A DNA stretch of 64,000 nucleotides from Nelumbo lutea (lineage: Eukaryota > Streptophyta > Magnoliopsida > Proteales > Nelumbonaceae): contig JAKGHH010000004.1 in assembly GCA_022828595.1 (NCBI GenBank), forward strand, positions 53,160,422 through 53,224,421. The letters are read 5' to 3'. Shown here one piece after another: positions 20,722-31,446 of the stretch; position 1 is the stretch's first letter, and each line of letters starts with the position of its first letter. A model generated the notes under the pieces. The model did no database searches. It saw only the letters and a list, made by a program, of their open reading frames with translations, and had not been told where the DNA came from. The position numbers and the translations under genes are program-made.

Positions 20722-22673
20722 TGTTAGACAGTTTTGTATGCCCTTAGCTTCAATCAAGATGATGTACTTTATGAATTTATTGTAAATGAATAATAGTGCA
20801 TATTTGATTCATGTTCCCTTGGTATGTTTCTGTGTAATACCCTTAAACTGGACACTGAATGAGACTCATGTTAGTTTAGAATGTTCACAGTCAGTGGATC
20901 GGTCTGGGGAGACCTATCCTGACAAGGTTGACATTGTGGTGCCACCAAGTCGGTTGGGGTGGCTTGTCTCAGCTGCCGGGGTGAGACCCTAGGCACATAT
21001 AGTGTAGGATTAATTGAATCTTTGAACTGGACCAGATTTCCAGTATCGCCCTGGACCTTGGAGATTGATGGGCAAAACTGGAAAGTTACACCCGACCCCT
21101 AGACTCGATTATGATACTGCACTAGGTGTCGGATTGGACTGTCTTTGATATACCAATCAGTGAGATCCTTAGCGGGGGTCAAAACGTGGGTATGTTGGGA
21201 CAGTCTGAGAATTCATCTGAGTGGGTGATCATAGTGACAGGATCAGCCCCTTTGTCGGACAAATGTAATGATCGGGGATGCACTATCACAGATGGAAACC
21301 AAGACTGCCGGCAGTCGATTTCAATCGTTGAGATTTAGTTTGCAAAATATATTTTATATGAGATATAAAAGTATATATATTATGGTTTCTAAATGATTTG
21401 CAAAAGGTTTTAATTCCCGGGATTCATATAAGCAAAGAGTGCAAAACTGTTCCTTGCAGCCGAGGGAGAGGTCCTCTCTTTTCGGGCAATGTATGATCAT
21501 TATGGGCTGAGTGGTTAAGTGTAAGACCATTGAGGATAATACCTGATGGGCTAATCTTGCATCTGCCCACAGTCCCGGGGTGTTACAGGGTGGTTTGGCC
21601 CAGGGACCACTTAGGGTAAGTGTTGGGCCCATAGAGACCATGAGATGGTTTTCAGGGGGTGCACTGTCAATAATAGTGTATTCGGCCAGGCCTTGTAACA
21701 AAGGCTGAGCCGAACCCATGTGGCTGATGTGTAGATCAATGTTAGGGTCCCACGCCATTCAAGGAAGCCCAACTGGGCAGCAGATTGGAAGGCTAAATGA
21801 ATACATAACCTTAAATGGGCCTTAAGCCCATTTCGAACTGGGCTAATTTGATTAGTCACTTAAGGGGTGAATTCTGAGATGGATCAGCTGATAAGATTGG
21901 CTCAGACCCTATCCACTTAGAGAGTCCAAGAACTAAATAAGATTTAGATCTAGAAACCTCCTAATTAGATTAGGAGATGGCTGATCTAATCTACAGATAA
22001 GATAAGGATTATCCCTTATCACTTAAAGGGACTTTAGTCCAAATATGATTTGGGTTAGCAACTCCTAATGGGATTAGGAGCTAATCCTTTTGAGATTATA
22101 AAAGGAGGAGGGGGCGGCAGCCTTTAGACATGCAATGCAAGCTACACACTCTTGTCTTCAGAGCTGAGATTACAAGAAGAGAGAATTTTGCACCCTGTAA
22201 ATATTCTCTTGCCGCCTTTTTCCTGCAGCCGCTGCCTACAATAGTACTATCTCCAGTTCTTGGGAGAAATCAAGATTGGATCTTGATTCCAATCTTTTGG
22301 AGAAAAGATTGGTGGGAGTTGTATTCACAAGCCATCCAATTGATTCTTGCGAGGGGTCAAGTTATTTTGGAAGAACACTACTGATTTTGCTCCACCCTGC
22401 ACTGTGCCATTATCAGTGGGAGCAGATTTTGGATCATTCCTTGGTTGTGAACACCTCCATTGGGAGATACTGCTTCTCTGTATCAGGTATTATCCCTCCC
22501 TACTCCTTTTGGTTCAGATCTGGTTCAGTTTATGGTTCAAGAATGATCATTGAAAATATGATTTTCTAAATAGGGAATTCGATTCCCAGTTGAAGGGAGA
22601 GAAAAATTTTTGAAATTCGCCCCCTTATTCTGCAATCTTTGGGCATCCATGTGATGGATTTCCTATCCCTTCA
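20722..22673 (+). mobile_element. Solo LTR (copy 1) inserted in Tat gag
   Basis: Starts TGTTAGACAG and ends CCCTTCA. Flanks are GTGAG (20717-20721) and ATGAG (22674-22678), a 5-bp target duplication with one change. Removing the insert plus one flank restores the gag frame across the junction (REGE|TSTNGDNK), which proves the boundaries. It contains a TATA box at 22097-22105. No primer site or coding region follows, so it is a solo LTR from a long-LTR (about 1.95 kb) family. A second copy lies inverted at 31447-32910. Confidence 0.85.
22097..22105 (+). promoter_or_regulatory. TATA box within solo LTR copy 1
   Basis: TATAAAAGG in a context typical of an LTR promoter, followed by a GGAGGGGGCGG stretch. 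The inverted copy at 31.4-32.9 kb has lost this segment. Confidence 0.6.
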
Positions 22674-23028
22674 ATGAGACCTCAACTAACGGGGACAACA
22701 AGAGGAAGAAGGATGAGCCAGCTCGGGGAGGAGGAAAACCAGATCAGCCTTTTTGAGCTCCTCTAGTTGAATGAACAAATTACATGCCCTTGAACGCGAA
22801 GCGAGTAGAAATCCTCATGGCGATCAAGGACGTTTCTTACGTGAAGTAGCCACCTCGGATGAGAGGGGATCCGAACACCAGAAACAGAAATCTATACTGC
22901 CACTTTCATAGAGATCACGGTCATAGCACCAAAATTGTAAAAACCTCGGCGACGAGATAGAAGAACCCATCCGTCGTGGATATCTGAAAAATTTTGTACT
23001 AAATGATAATAAAAATCAAATAGGTCGG
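22674..23028 (+). pseudogene. Tat gag, 3' part (nucleocapsid)
   Basis: Continues gag after the solo LTR: TSTNGDNKRKKDEPARGGGK, then MPLNAKRVEILMAIKDVSYV near 22781-22845, [14 protein letters not shown] and a zinc-binding-like [13 protein letters not shown] near 22885-22930. The last cysteine of the knuckle appears mutated (ATTGTAAAA in place of an expected Cys codon context). In-frame TGA/TAG replace tryptophan codons (for example VK*PPRM), consistent with C-to-T decay. Confidence 0.8.
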
Positions 23029-23830
23029 TAGGTGGAGCAAGGTAGAGATGCTCCTAAGTCTAGCAATAGGCAGAACGAGCAGCCATTGAGACAGCTACAC
23101 GAAGAGAGGCCAGTTCGAGGGGTAATACACATGATCACTGGCGGATCGATTGTCGAAGGCTACACCTCACCCGCGGCGAAGACATCAACTCGTGAGATTG
23201 AAAGAGAAGAACAGAATCCTCCGAAGCGGCTGAGGTTAGAAGAGCCCATTTTCTTCACCGAAGATGACGCGCGTAGAGTCCAGTACCCCCATAATGATGC
23301 GCTCGTCATAAAGATAAGAATTAATGATTTCGAGGTGAAGCGCTTCTTGGTCGACTCCGACAGCTCAGTGGACATACTCTTTAAGGATGCATTCGACAAG
23401 CTACAGCTTCAGGGGAGCGACATCAAGCCCACAAACACTCCCTTGGTAGGCTTCAGCGGAGAGGAAGTCAGGCCCCTGGGAAGAGTTATAGTACCTGTGG
23501 AGGTCAGTACCTGGCCTATCATAGCGAGATTCGACCACACTTTCTTAGTGGTCGCAACTCCCTCCCCGTACAACGCCATAATTGGTCCGTCTATCACCCA
23601 CGCTCTATGCGCAGTGGTGTCCACCTATTACCTGGCCATGAAGTTCCCCACGAACTTCGGAGTAGGGGAAGCACGAGGCGACTAGCTCGAGTCTTGCAAA
23701 TGCTACGTCGCTCCCCTTAAAGGGAAAGCCAAGGCAGCAGGCAACCTCGAGTTGGAGCGACCTACGGAGTACCATGAGGAATGAGCTTCACCAATAGAAG
23801 AGACGGTTCCTATACCCGTTTCAGCAGAAG
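23029..23830 (+). pseudogene. Tat aspartic protease
   Basis: The protease would cleave the Gag-Pol polyprotein. The frame 23032-23685 contains VIHMITGGS, FTEDDARRVQYPHNDALVI, KRFLVDSDSSVDILF and PYNAIIGPSITHALCAVVST, all diagnostic of Tat proteases. The catalytic triplet normally DTG/DSG reads DSD, so the active site is altered. A TAG after GEARGD interrupts the link to RT, with LESCKCYVAPLKG following in frame. Confidence 0.85.
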
Positions 23831-23849
23831 ATCCAACCAGGACTCTCCA

Positions 23850-25140
23850 AATTGGCACATCGATTGAGGAGCCTCTACGTTCTTAGTTGTTAGGCCTGTT
23901 AGATAGAAGAAACGCAACCTAGCCCCGGAGCGTTGGAGAGCAATCGACGAGGAAGTCGGGAAGCTTCTCGCAGCTAATTTCATCAGGGAGGTCCATTACC
24001 TGATCTGGGTGGCCAACTCCGTTCTGGTAAAAAAGGCCAACGGTAAGTGGTGCATGTGCATCGACTATACCGACCTAAATCGAGATTGCCCGAAGGACTG
24101 CTTCCCACTTCCCAAGATCGACCATTTGGTGGATGCGACCTCAGGGCATGAGTTGTTGAGCTTTTTGGGTGCTTATTCGGGCTACAATCAGATCAGGATG
24201 GACCCTGTTGGTGAGGAAAAAATGACCTTCATAACCGAGCTAGGCCTGTATTGCTACAAGGTCATACCCTTTGGACTGAAAAATGTCGGGGCAACATTTC
24301 AAAGACTTATAAACCTACTGCTTGAGCCGCTAATCGACAAAATAGTAGAATGTTATGTAGACGACATGGTCGTCAAAACTCAAATTTCAAATGATTTAAT
24401 AAAAGATTTACATTTTTTTTTGAAATTTTGCACAAGTTTAATATGAAGTTAAACCCTAACAAGTGCGTCTTTGGTGTCACCTTGGGTAAATTCCTGGGTT
24501 ACATCGTTAATCGACGAGGTATGGAAGCCAATCCCGACAAAATCAAGGCCATCTTAGATATGAGACTGCCCCGTAAAGTGAAGGAGGTTCAGAGGTTGAA
24601 CATAGCTGCTCTAGGCTGCTTCATGTCTAAGTTGGCATATCGTTGTCTGCCTTTCTTTAAGGAGATTAAAAAGAGCAAAGACTTTGAATGGACCAAAGAG
24701 TGACAGCTCGCCTTCAACGAGATCAAAAGGTATCTGACCAGTATCCCGGTTCTAACCCGACCCGAGGAGGGAGATATTTTGAAGTTGTACCTCTCTGCGA
24801 GTGACGAGGTGGTAAGCTCAGTACTGATATAAGAAGTAGATCGTGTTCAACGACCCATCTTCTACGTTAGTAAAGTTTTGCAGGATGTAGAGACGAGATA
24901 TCTAGAGATCAAAAAGCTGGCGTACGCGATAGTCACCACAGCTCGGAAGCTTCGACTACTTCCAAACTCATACTGTCATTGTCCTCACCAACAGACCCCT
25001 AAGGCAGGTCTTACTCAAGCCCAAGGTCTCCGGTAGGCTGAAGAAGTAGGCCATTGAACTCAGCGAGTACGACATCCAGTACGAGCCTCGAATAGCAATC
25101 AAGACCCAAGACTTGGCTGACTTCGTCACGGAATGTGCCT
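23850..25140 (+). pseudogene. Tat reverse transcriptase and first RNase H
   Basis: RT blocks: VLVKKANGKWCMCIDYTDLN, CPKDCFPLPKID, GYNQIRMDP, YKVIPFGLKNVGATFQRL and the catalytic YVDDM near 24355. The VK...T-T run near 24412 shifts the frame. The thumb/connection continues from 24431 (HKFNMKLNPNKCVFGV, FLGYIVNRRGMEANPDKI), then the first RNase H (LYLSASDEVVSSVLI; RPIFYVSKVLQDVETRYLEI) to about 25140. Two to three stops and a second frameshift near 24960 are present. Confidence 0.85.
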
Positions 25141-25229
25141 TCAGCACTACAATTCCTGAACTGATTGAGCCCGAGCATAGAGGAGAAGATTCAACCAGTG
25201 TGGTACCCCTCCCAATCAGAGCAACGCCA

Positions 25230-25615
25230 ACCTGGGAGGAGGAGCATTGGATCCTCCATGTGGACGGATCGTCAAATTAGCAAGGTAGCGGGGCCAGTAT
25301 CATTCTATGCAGGCCAAGTGGGGTGAAGCTAGAGTATGCGCTTCACTTCGAATTCATCGCGTCCAACAATGAGGCGGAGTATGAGTCATTGATAGCCAGG
25401 CTTGCTCTAGCATACGAAGTGAGAGCTAAGCATATCGTCATCTGCAGCAACTCCCAGCTCGTGGTCAACCAGGTCATCGGCGAGTACGAAGCTCGCGAGC
25501 CAACTATGGTCGCCTATTTAGCCAAAGTCAGAGAGGCTCTACGTGATTTCCAGTCGTACTTCATCAGATAGATCCCGATATCCGAGAACGCTAAGGCCGA
25601 GGCTTTGTCCTGGTT
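25230..25615 (+). pseudogene. Second (archaeal-type) RNase H of the Tat element
   Basis: An extra RNase H lies between the first one and integrase. It begins WILHVDGSSN, has GASIILCRPSGVKLEYALHF, the acidic pair region ASNNEAEYESLIARLALA and CSNSQLVVNQVIGEY, and ends SENAKAEALSWLAS. D, E and D catalytic positions are recognisable, although the third reads S/N (CSNSQ for YSDSQ), so it is probably inactive. TAG stops replace single codons at 25277 and 25569. Confidence 0.85.
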
Positions 25616-26950
25616 AGCCAGTACAAGCGACAACACCATGAGGACCGTGTACATAGAAAACCTGCCTCGGCCTAGCATTCTCAGGGGGGCTGAAGAGGTC
25701 GCTCTTGTTGCACAAGCAGAGCCGAGCTGGATTGATCCACTCGCGAACTACCTGCTTCACGGGACTCTCCCTGTAGATCGTAATGCAGCTAAAAGGGTAG
25801 AGCGACAGGCAGCCAAGTACGTCATAATAGACGGGCGGTTGTACCGAAGATCCTACATGCTCCCCTACCTGCGCTGCTTGCGACCCTCAAAAGCCGAGAT
25901 CATTCTCCGCGACACTCATGAAGGTCTGTGTGGCGGACACTTGGGGGGCATGGCTCTCACCCAGAAAGCACTACGACAGGGTTACTACTGGCCAACGATG
26001 AAGGCAGATGCATTGGAACTCATCAAAATATGCGACAAGTGTTAGAGGCACACCAACGTCCACCATTAGCCTGCTGCTGACCTGAAGTATCTTAGTAGCC
26101 CATGGCCCTTCGCGTAGTGGGGAATCGACATCCTTGGACCATTCCCGCCAGCGACAGGACAGGGGAGATTCGTATTGGTAGTAGTAGACTACTTCACAAA
26201 GTGGGTGGAGGCCGAACCGTTGGTGACGATCACAGCACAAAGCATCCAAAACTTCTTTTGGAGAAGCATAGTGTGCCGCTTCGGATTACCTCGAGTGCTT
26301 ATCTTCGATAATGGCAAACAATTTGAAGACATCAAGTTCCAGAATTGGTGCAACCAGATGGGGATACAATAGAATTTCACCTCAATGGCACACCCCCAGG
26401 CAAATGGTTAAGCTGAAGTTACGAATAGGGCCATCCTCTGTGGATTGAAAGCACACCTAGCCCGAGCTAAAGGGCTATGGGTAGACGAGCTACCCAGTGT
26501 ACTGTGGGCTTATCGAACCACTGTGAAGACTGCCACAGGTGAAACCCCCTTTAACCTCACCTATGGCACGAAGGCAGTGATTCCAGTCAAGATTGAGGTG
26601 CCCACACTACGATTGGAGGCATATGACAAAGAGGCAAATGATGACGAGCTACGCACCAACCTCGACCTAGTTGAAGAGGTACGAGATACATCCAGACTAC
26701 GACCTACTAGCAGAGAGTGGCTCGGTACTACAATGCTAGAGTCAAGAAGGGAAACTTTCACGTCGGAGACCTGGTACTTGGTAAAATCATGGTGCTTGAG
26801 CCCAGTGTTGGTAAGTTCGGACCAAATTGGGAAGGACCCTACTGCATAAAGTGGGTGCTCGGGGAAGGTACATACGAGATCAAAACCTTAGAAGAGAAAC
26901 AAGTGCCTCGGGCGTGGAACGTTAACAACCTAAGGTGGTACTATCTGTAA
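25616..26950 (+). pseudogene. Tat integrase
   Basis: Integrase would insert the cDNA copy. The N-terminal HHCC zinc domain appears as THEGLCGGHLGG...CDKC (25912-26043). The core reads VVVDYFTKWVEAEPL (26175), RVLIFDNGKQFEDIKFQNWC (26295) and, after a stop, AEVTNRAIL (26412). The C-terminal region ends WEGPYCIKWVLGEGTYEIKT then RAWNVNNLRWYYL* at 26950, with no chromodomain. Frame changes occur near 26100 and 26700. The glutamate of the DDE triad sits in the AEV block. Confidence 0.85.
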
Positions 26951-26969
26951 TCGTCTAACTAGAGAGCGG

Positions 26970-27260
26970 ACTGTAAGTCACTCCCAGAAGTCTAAGGACT
27001 AAAAGTGCCAAGTTAGTAAAATACCTCGGCATTGAATAAGCCCCAGTCGCCTCTTCGGCATGGGAAGAATCAAGAAGGGTGGACAATAAGTCGCCCTCAA
27101 GGCCTAAGGGCTAAGGTACCAAATTGACGAATTCGTCACTATATAAGTCTCAGTTGCCTCCTCGGCATGGGTACCCAAGACCCAGTCGCCTCTTCGACAT
27201 GGGCATATAAGTCCTAGTCGCCTCTTCGGCATAGGCAAAATACCTCTAAATGCATAAGGC
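26970..27260 (+). repeat. Tandem GTCGCCTCTTCGGCATGG-type repeat after Tat pol
   Basis: The motif CAGTCGCCTCTTCGGCATGG and variants recur near 27046, 27149, 27183 and 27216, with TAAGTCGCCCTCAAGGCCTA between. The same motif, inverted, builds the about 86-bp tandem repeat inside the minus-strand element at 50345-50870. Confidence 0.8.
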
Positions 27261-27299
27261 ATAGACAACTCGGGTGTAAGCCCTACGATGTCTAGCCCA

Positions 27300-28435
27300 C
27301 TTCGGCGTAAAACAACAGGTTGGACCGGTTAGGGACAATTGACATTTAAATGAGTAGCACGTGTGCGAGTAGGACACGATCTCTCATTGGACCATTGCTT
27401 CGAGGTTCTCAACCTCTCATTGAAACTGCATCCTCTCCTCGGTCATCTTTGCGATCAGCTCCTCTTCCCTCGCGGCCATCACGGAAATATGCTCATTGTA
27501 CTTGGTATTCTCCTCGGTGAGCGAGGAGATCTACGCCTTCTGGTCCAGAATTAGCTGCTTCTGGCACTCAGCTCCCTTCTTTGCCCGAAGTACCTCACCC
27601 CGGGCTAGATCCAGGTCGCAATGGAGCTTTCACACCTCCACCTTGGTGTCCCGAGCCTGCTTTGACTGGATCGTGGACTAGCAAGCAAATGCATGAAAGG
27701 CGGAGTTAACCTATCAAAAGCAAATTGAGGTCAATATAAAAAAAAAGGAAGAGAGAGAGAGAAGTCGAAGGTAGAATGCTTACCACCATGCAGTGACTAA
27801 AAGCTAGTCCCAGAAGTCATTTTGGGAGCATCTCAGCCCATCGCGCGACCTCCTTCGGAAAGACAGTGTCCTGGCTCTTCCGCACCGCGAACACATGGTT
27901 CGTAATACTCTCCTCCTCATCAACAGGAGCGAGCTCCGGCTTGGCAGTAGGCTCTTCTGGCGCAGACTCACCCTCCGGTTCCGGAGTTGGACTTCCTCCT
28001 CGCAGCCCTCCATCACATCAACCTTGGGGTCTGTGGGTTGGCCCTCCTCCCTTGGGAGTTTGGTGGAGATCAGTTCAGCAACCTGGGCCTCGGTTGCTCC
28101 AGATGTCGAAGTCTCCTCCCGACCGGTTCTCTTCGCCGTCTTTCACTTTTTCCCCTTCTGGGAGCTCATCAGAAGGCTTCCTACATCAACCTCTAGCATC
28201 GTAGCTACAAAAAACAGACAGTTAGTCCAAAAGCTTAAAGGATGCTTTGAGCAAGTATCTAAAAAGAAACCTACCAGGAGGGATCAAACCAGCTCGCACC
28301 AGCACCTCCTCGGCCAAGAAGTTCTTCATCTCGAGGCTGAGGTCCCTCCAAGAGTTAATCACTGCCCTGGTCTCCGTGTACAAGATCACCCTAGGGTCTT
28401 GGGTAGCTACCCTCCAGTGGGTTGATCATGGCATG
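27300..28435 (-). pseudogene. Antisense ORF downstream of Tat pol, with an intron
   Basis: Tat elements such as Grande and RIRE2 carry an antisense ORF between pol and the 3' LTR; its function is unknown. On the minus strand 28435-28274 is open (DPRVILYTETRAV, WRDLSLEMKNFLAEEVLVRA). It ends at a donor CCTG|GTAGGT, and an acceptor TTTTTTGTAG|CTACG at 28205/28204 keeps the frame into MLEVDVGSLLMSSQKGKK. Further blocks are TEAQVAELISTKLPREEGQP and, after a frameshift, SITNHVFAVRKSQDTVFPKE then VARWAEMLPK. Acidic/proline-rich linkers separate them. A coiled-coil-like charged region lies near 27640-27300. The 5' part is lost with the truncation at 28435. Confidence 0.65.
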
Positions 28436-29449
28436 TGATCTATTGTTCCCTTTGATATCCACAAGTGCATTAAAGTCTTGTTTTGGTGTAAATGAAAAGG
28501 TGTTGGATGAGAAAAGATGTTGCATGATAGATAAAACTCTAGATATGTACATATGCCTCAATGACTGATTAGATGTGATGGATAGACTATAAGATCAAGA
28601 GTACATGGCACTTCAACTAATAGATCACTAGAAGATGAAGGTCAAGGAAATGGAGGTGGAACTTCAAGAGAACATTGAAGTCAATATTTAGTAATTGTAT
28701 AATATTTTTAACATTATTATAAAATTTGGTTTTCAATTTTATTTGAATGTTATTTTTGATTTTTTCCAATCTCATTGTGAACTTTAATTTTTAATTTTAT
28801 TATGTTACTCTATTCCAATTTTATTATTATTTTTTTCAATTTCATTTTATTATCATTAGTAAGTGTGCATGTGACAATTTTTTGATGGTAATGATGATAG
28901 AAAATAATATGTTTCCAAAATTTTCTACATTTTTTTATATTTTTATACTTTTGTGTGTTTTCATCTGTTGTTGTTGTTGTTTAATTATGACATCATGGGT
29001 TTACCCATTTGACCCAAAAGGTTGAACTGCTGAGTTGCCACCAAATAGTAAAATAACTCGGTTTTTGTGTTGGTTTTAAATTTAAATTTTATTTTTACCA
29101 TTAATAAAAATAATTATTTTATATCACACTTATTTTCTTTAAATAGTTAAATAACGTAGGATTCAATGAAAGAATGAGAGTTAATACCCTAAATATAATA
29201 TTAAATGAGATGGAATTGAATAATAAGAACTGTAGTAGTTCAAAACACATTTTGTGTCCTTACAATTATAGCAAGATCATATTGAAAAATAAGGTTATTC
29301 TAATCAAGAATATGATTCAATAAATGTTAATATGAGTTATTAATACCTTATATATAAGACTTACTGAGAGGGATTTGAATGAAGATAAAAGTGGTTGTTC
29401 AAATTACATTTTTGTTCTTATAATTGGAGAACAACCAAATCAAAAAATG
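28436..29449. other. No recognised gene; degenerate 160-bp tandem duplication
   Basis: From about 28500 to 28690 a plus-strand frame reads as charged, partly helical sequence (KVKEMEVELQENIEV), but I recognise no family. Near 29158-29450 two related units of about 160 bp share ATTCAATGAA/ATTCAATAAA, GAGTTAATACC-like and GTTCAAA...CATTTTGTG...CTTACAATTATA blocks. The remainder is AT-rich. Confidence 0.4.
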
Positions 29450-29956
29450 GGTAAATTGCTAAAACCTCCACCAAAGATTTTCACTATTGCTAAAACTTTT
29501 GCTTAAGTTTGGCAATTGGAATCACCTCCCATGAGCTTTTTGACATAGTTGCTACTAAACTCCCTTTGTTAGAATCCTGTAACAAGAGGCATGAAATGTC
29601 CAAAATACCCATACAGTTTACTTTTGACCAAAATGTTAATTTTCCAATTTTTCCTTCATATCAATCACTACCCCAAGCCCCTTCCAATCTCTTTTTCAAA
29701 GTTGATTTATTTTTCAAATTTGGTTGTTCAGAGTTAAAATTGCAACTTTAAACTCTTTTTTTTTTGTTGTTGTTCATAAAGTTTATATTGTTTTTACTGT
29801 AAAAACTAGCCTCAATAGTAACTGGATGGGTACTTTGGGCATTTTCATACTTCTTGTTAAAGGATTTTAACAAAGGAGTTCTACTTGCAACTATGTTAGA
29901 AAGTTTAGGGGAGGTTTTAGCAACGACTCAAGGGAAATTTCAATAATTTACCCTTA
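29450..29956. mobile_element. Small non-autonomous DNA element (Mutator-like ends)
   Basis: The left end is GGGTAAATTGCTAAAACCTCC. The right end on the opposite strand is GGGTAAATTATTGAAATTTCC. Internal copies of the AACCTCC/GGAGGTTTTAGCAA motif lie near both ends. The 9-bp flanks TCAAAAAAT and TTAAAATTT agree in part. A short open frame inside (29509-29751) has no recognisable domain. Confidence 0.55.
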
Positions 29957-30066
29957 AAATTTGAAGTATTTCAATATAGATATATGAACAATTGTACACG
30001 TTAAATTTCAAATGGAATAAAATTTTTAGATTTTTTTTTCTAGTTTGTTATCTATCTTATTAATTT

Positions 30067-30431
30067 TTAAGAGATAATGGGTTGGATGGACCTTAGTTTG
30101 GTTTTTCTTTAAGTTATGTTTATGACTTGTGTTAGTAGGTAGTGGGCCTTAGTTATGGGCTTGTTTTCTCTTTTTATTGTTTTTTTTTTATTGTTGTCTT
30201 TAGTGATGGATGCCCTACTAAGGGCACTCATGTAATTGTTCTTATGTTTTACAACAAAAGAATAAAAGAGATCATTGGGGGACGAAGAGTGTTTTAGAAT
30301 TCTCTATCTTCTTCCTTCCCTTTCTTCCATCTTCTTCCTCCTTTACTTTTCTCTCTCCCATGTTCTTCAATCTACTTCTCTTCTATTCTTTTCTTTTTTT
30401 TTATTTTAGATAATTATAGGCGGGGTATACA
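30067..30431 (+). repeat. 5' LTR of copia A
   Basis: About 365 bp. It aligns with 57556-57912 over its length (for example TTTTTCTTTAAGTTATGTTT, GGGCACTCATGTAATTGT and ACAACAAAAGAATAAAAGAG in both). It ends GGTATACA just before the primer site. Its first bases have decayed from TG. Confidence 0.8.
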
Positions 30432-30434
30432 ATT

Positions 30435-30446
30435 TGGTATCAGATA
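30435..30446 (+). other. Primer-binding site of copia A
   Basis: TGGTATCAGATA, close to the initiator-Met tRNA complement TGGTATCAGAGC, starts three bases after the LTR. Confidence 0.75.
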
Positions 30447-30895
30447 AGTGGTCTAACCTTCTCTTCTCTTCTTTTTAATCCCATACATAGGTTGTATGGA
30501 GAGTTGATTGGTTAATTGGTTAGCAATTATTCAGCCCAATTGGAGGAGGATTTGGAGAAGATTGCAGTGCTTGTTTAGGTCCTAAGCAAGTACTTAGAGA
30601 GTTTCCTGAAAACCCTAGCTAACTGGAGAGCCTTTTGATTATGGGGTATACAGGGAGTCTGGAAGTGGCACTTGGAGATAGAATAAAAGCATTCTAACTA
30701 TTTTTTGAAATTGACCCAAGTTGGGAAAGTTTCTCAAGCCTCTAGTAGGAGTAGCTAGACTTTCCCCCTTTCTCTCATTTTGTTGGGTCTAGTGAAAACC
30801 CTAGTTTGGTTGTTTGAAGTGTAATTTTTACTTAGGACAGTAAGTCTTGACTAATAACACCCTAATTTGATTTTTGTTTATGTTTGCTTAGCCAA

Positions 30896-31446
30896 ATGAA
30901 CGAATTGGAGGTGAGATGAAACACTTCACCGATTCTTGGTTTAGTCCAAGAGGGCCAATAAAGACTTTGTTAAGGGCAGTAACCTCAGTAAAATTGGATG
31001 GAACCAATTTTTTAGCTTGATCTCAATCTATGAAGATTCATGTTTGCAGTAGGGGGAAATTGGGGTACATCACTAGGACCAAGAAGAAACCTATGGAGGA
31101 TGACCCTTCCTATGAGAGGTGGATCTAGGAAAACTACATTATAGTAGGTTGGTTAGTGATTTCCATGCAACCTTATATTAGTTATTATTACCTATTCCCA
31201 GAAGTTAAATGTTGCTAGGGCCTACAAGATGAAAAATGATGTCAATAATTTAAGACAATGGAAGTAATCTTTGATTGTTTATTTTTCTACGTTGAAATCT
31301 CTTTGGTAGGAGTTTGACTTGATGGATATAGTTGTGTGAGGTGTACTAAAAATCCTAAGCTCATTGGAAGTTACTGGAGAGAAATCAGGTCTTTGAGTTT
31401 CTCATTGGACTCAATCTCGAGTATGACATTGTTAGATATAATATTT
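30896..31446 (+). pseudogene. Copia A gag, 5' part
   Basis: The UBN2-type gag of copia elements. Recognisable blocks: AVTSVKLDGTNFLA near 30980, QSMKIHVCSRGKLGYI near 31027, KKPMEDDPSYERW near 31087, AYKMKNDVNNL near 31225 and FLIGLNLEYDIVRYNIL near 31400. Stops and frame changes are frequent. The frame is cut at 31446 by the solo LTR and resumes at 32916. Confidence 0.8.

Larger units (their letters stand above)
18479..28435 (+). mobile_element. Tat-type Ty3/gypsy retrotransposon, 3'-truncated
   Basis: Order: 5' LTR, primer site, gag, protease, RT, RNase H, a second RNase H, integrase, tandem repeats, antisense ORF. The dual RNase H, the absence of a chromodomain after integrase and the downstream antisense ORF are the marks of the Tat lineage. 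The right end is lost near 28435 and no 3' LTR is in the window. Left flank AAACT (18474-18478). A 1.95-kb solo LTR interrupts gag. Stops are scattered throughout. Confidence 0.9.

Noticed and set aside
28436..28700. Possible hAT transposase C-terminus
   Set aside because: The charged segment has no dimerisation motif that I can recognise and is broken by stops.
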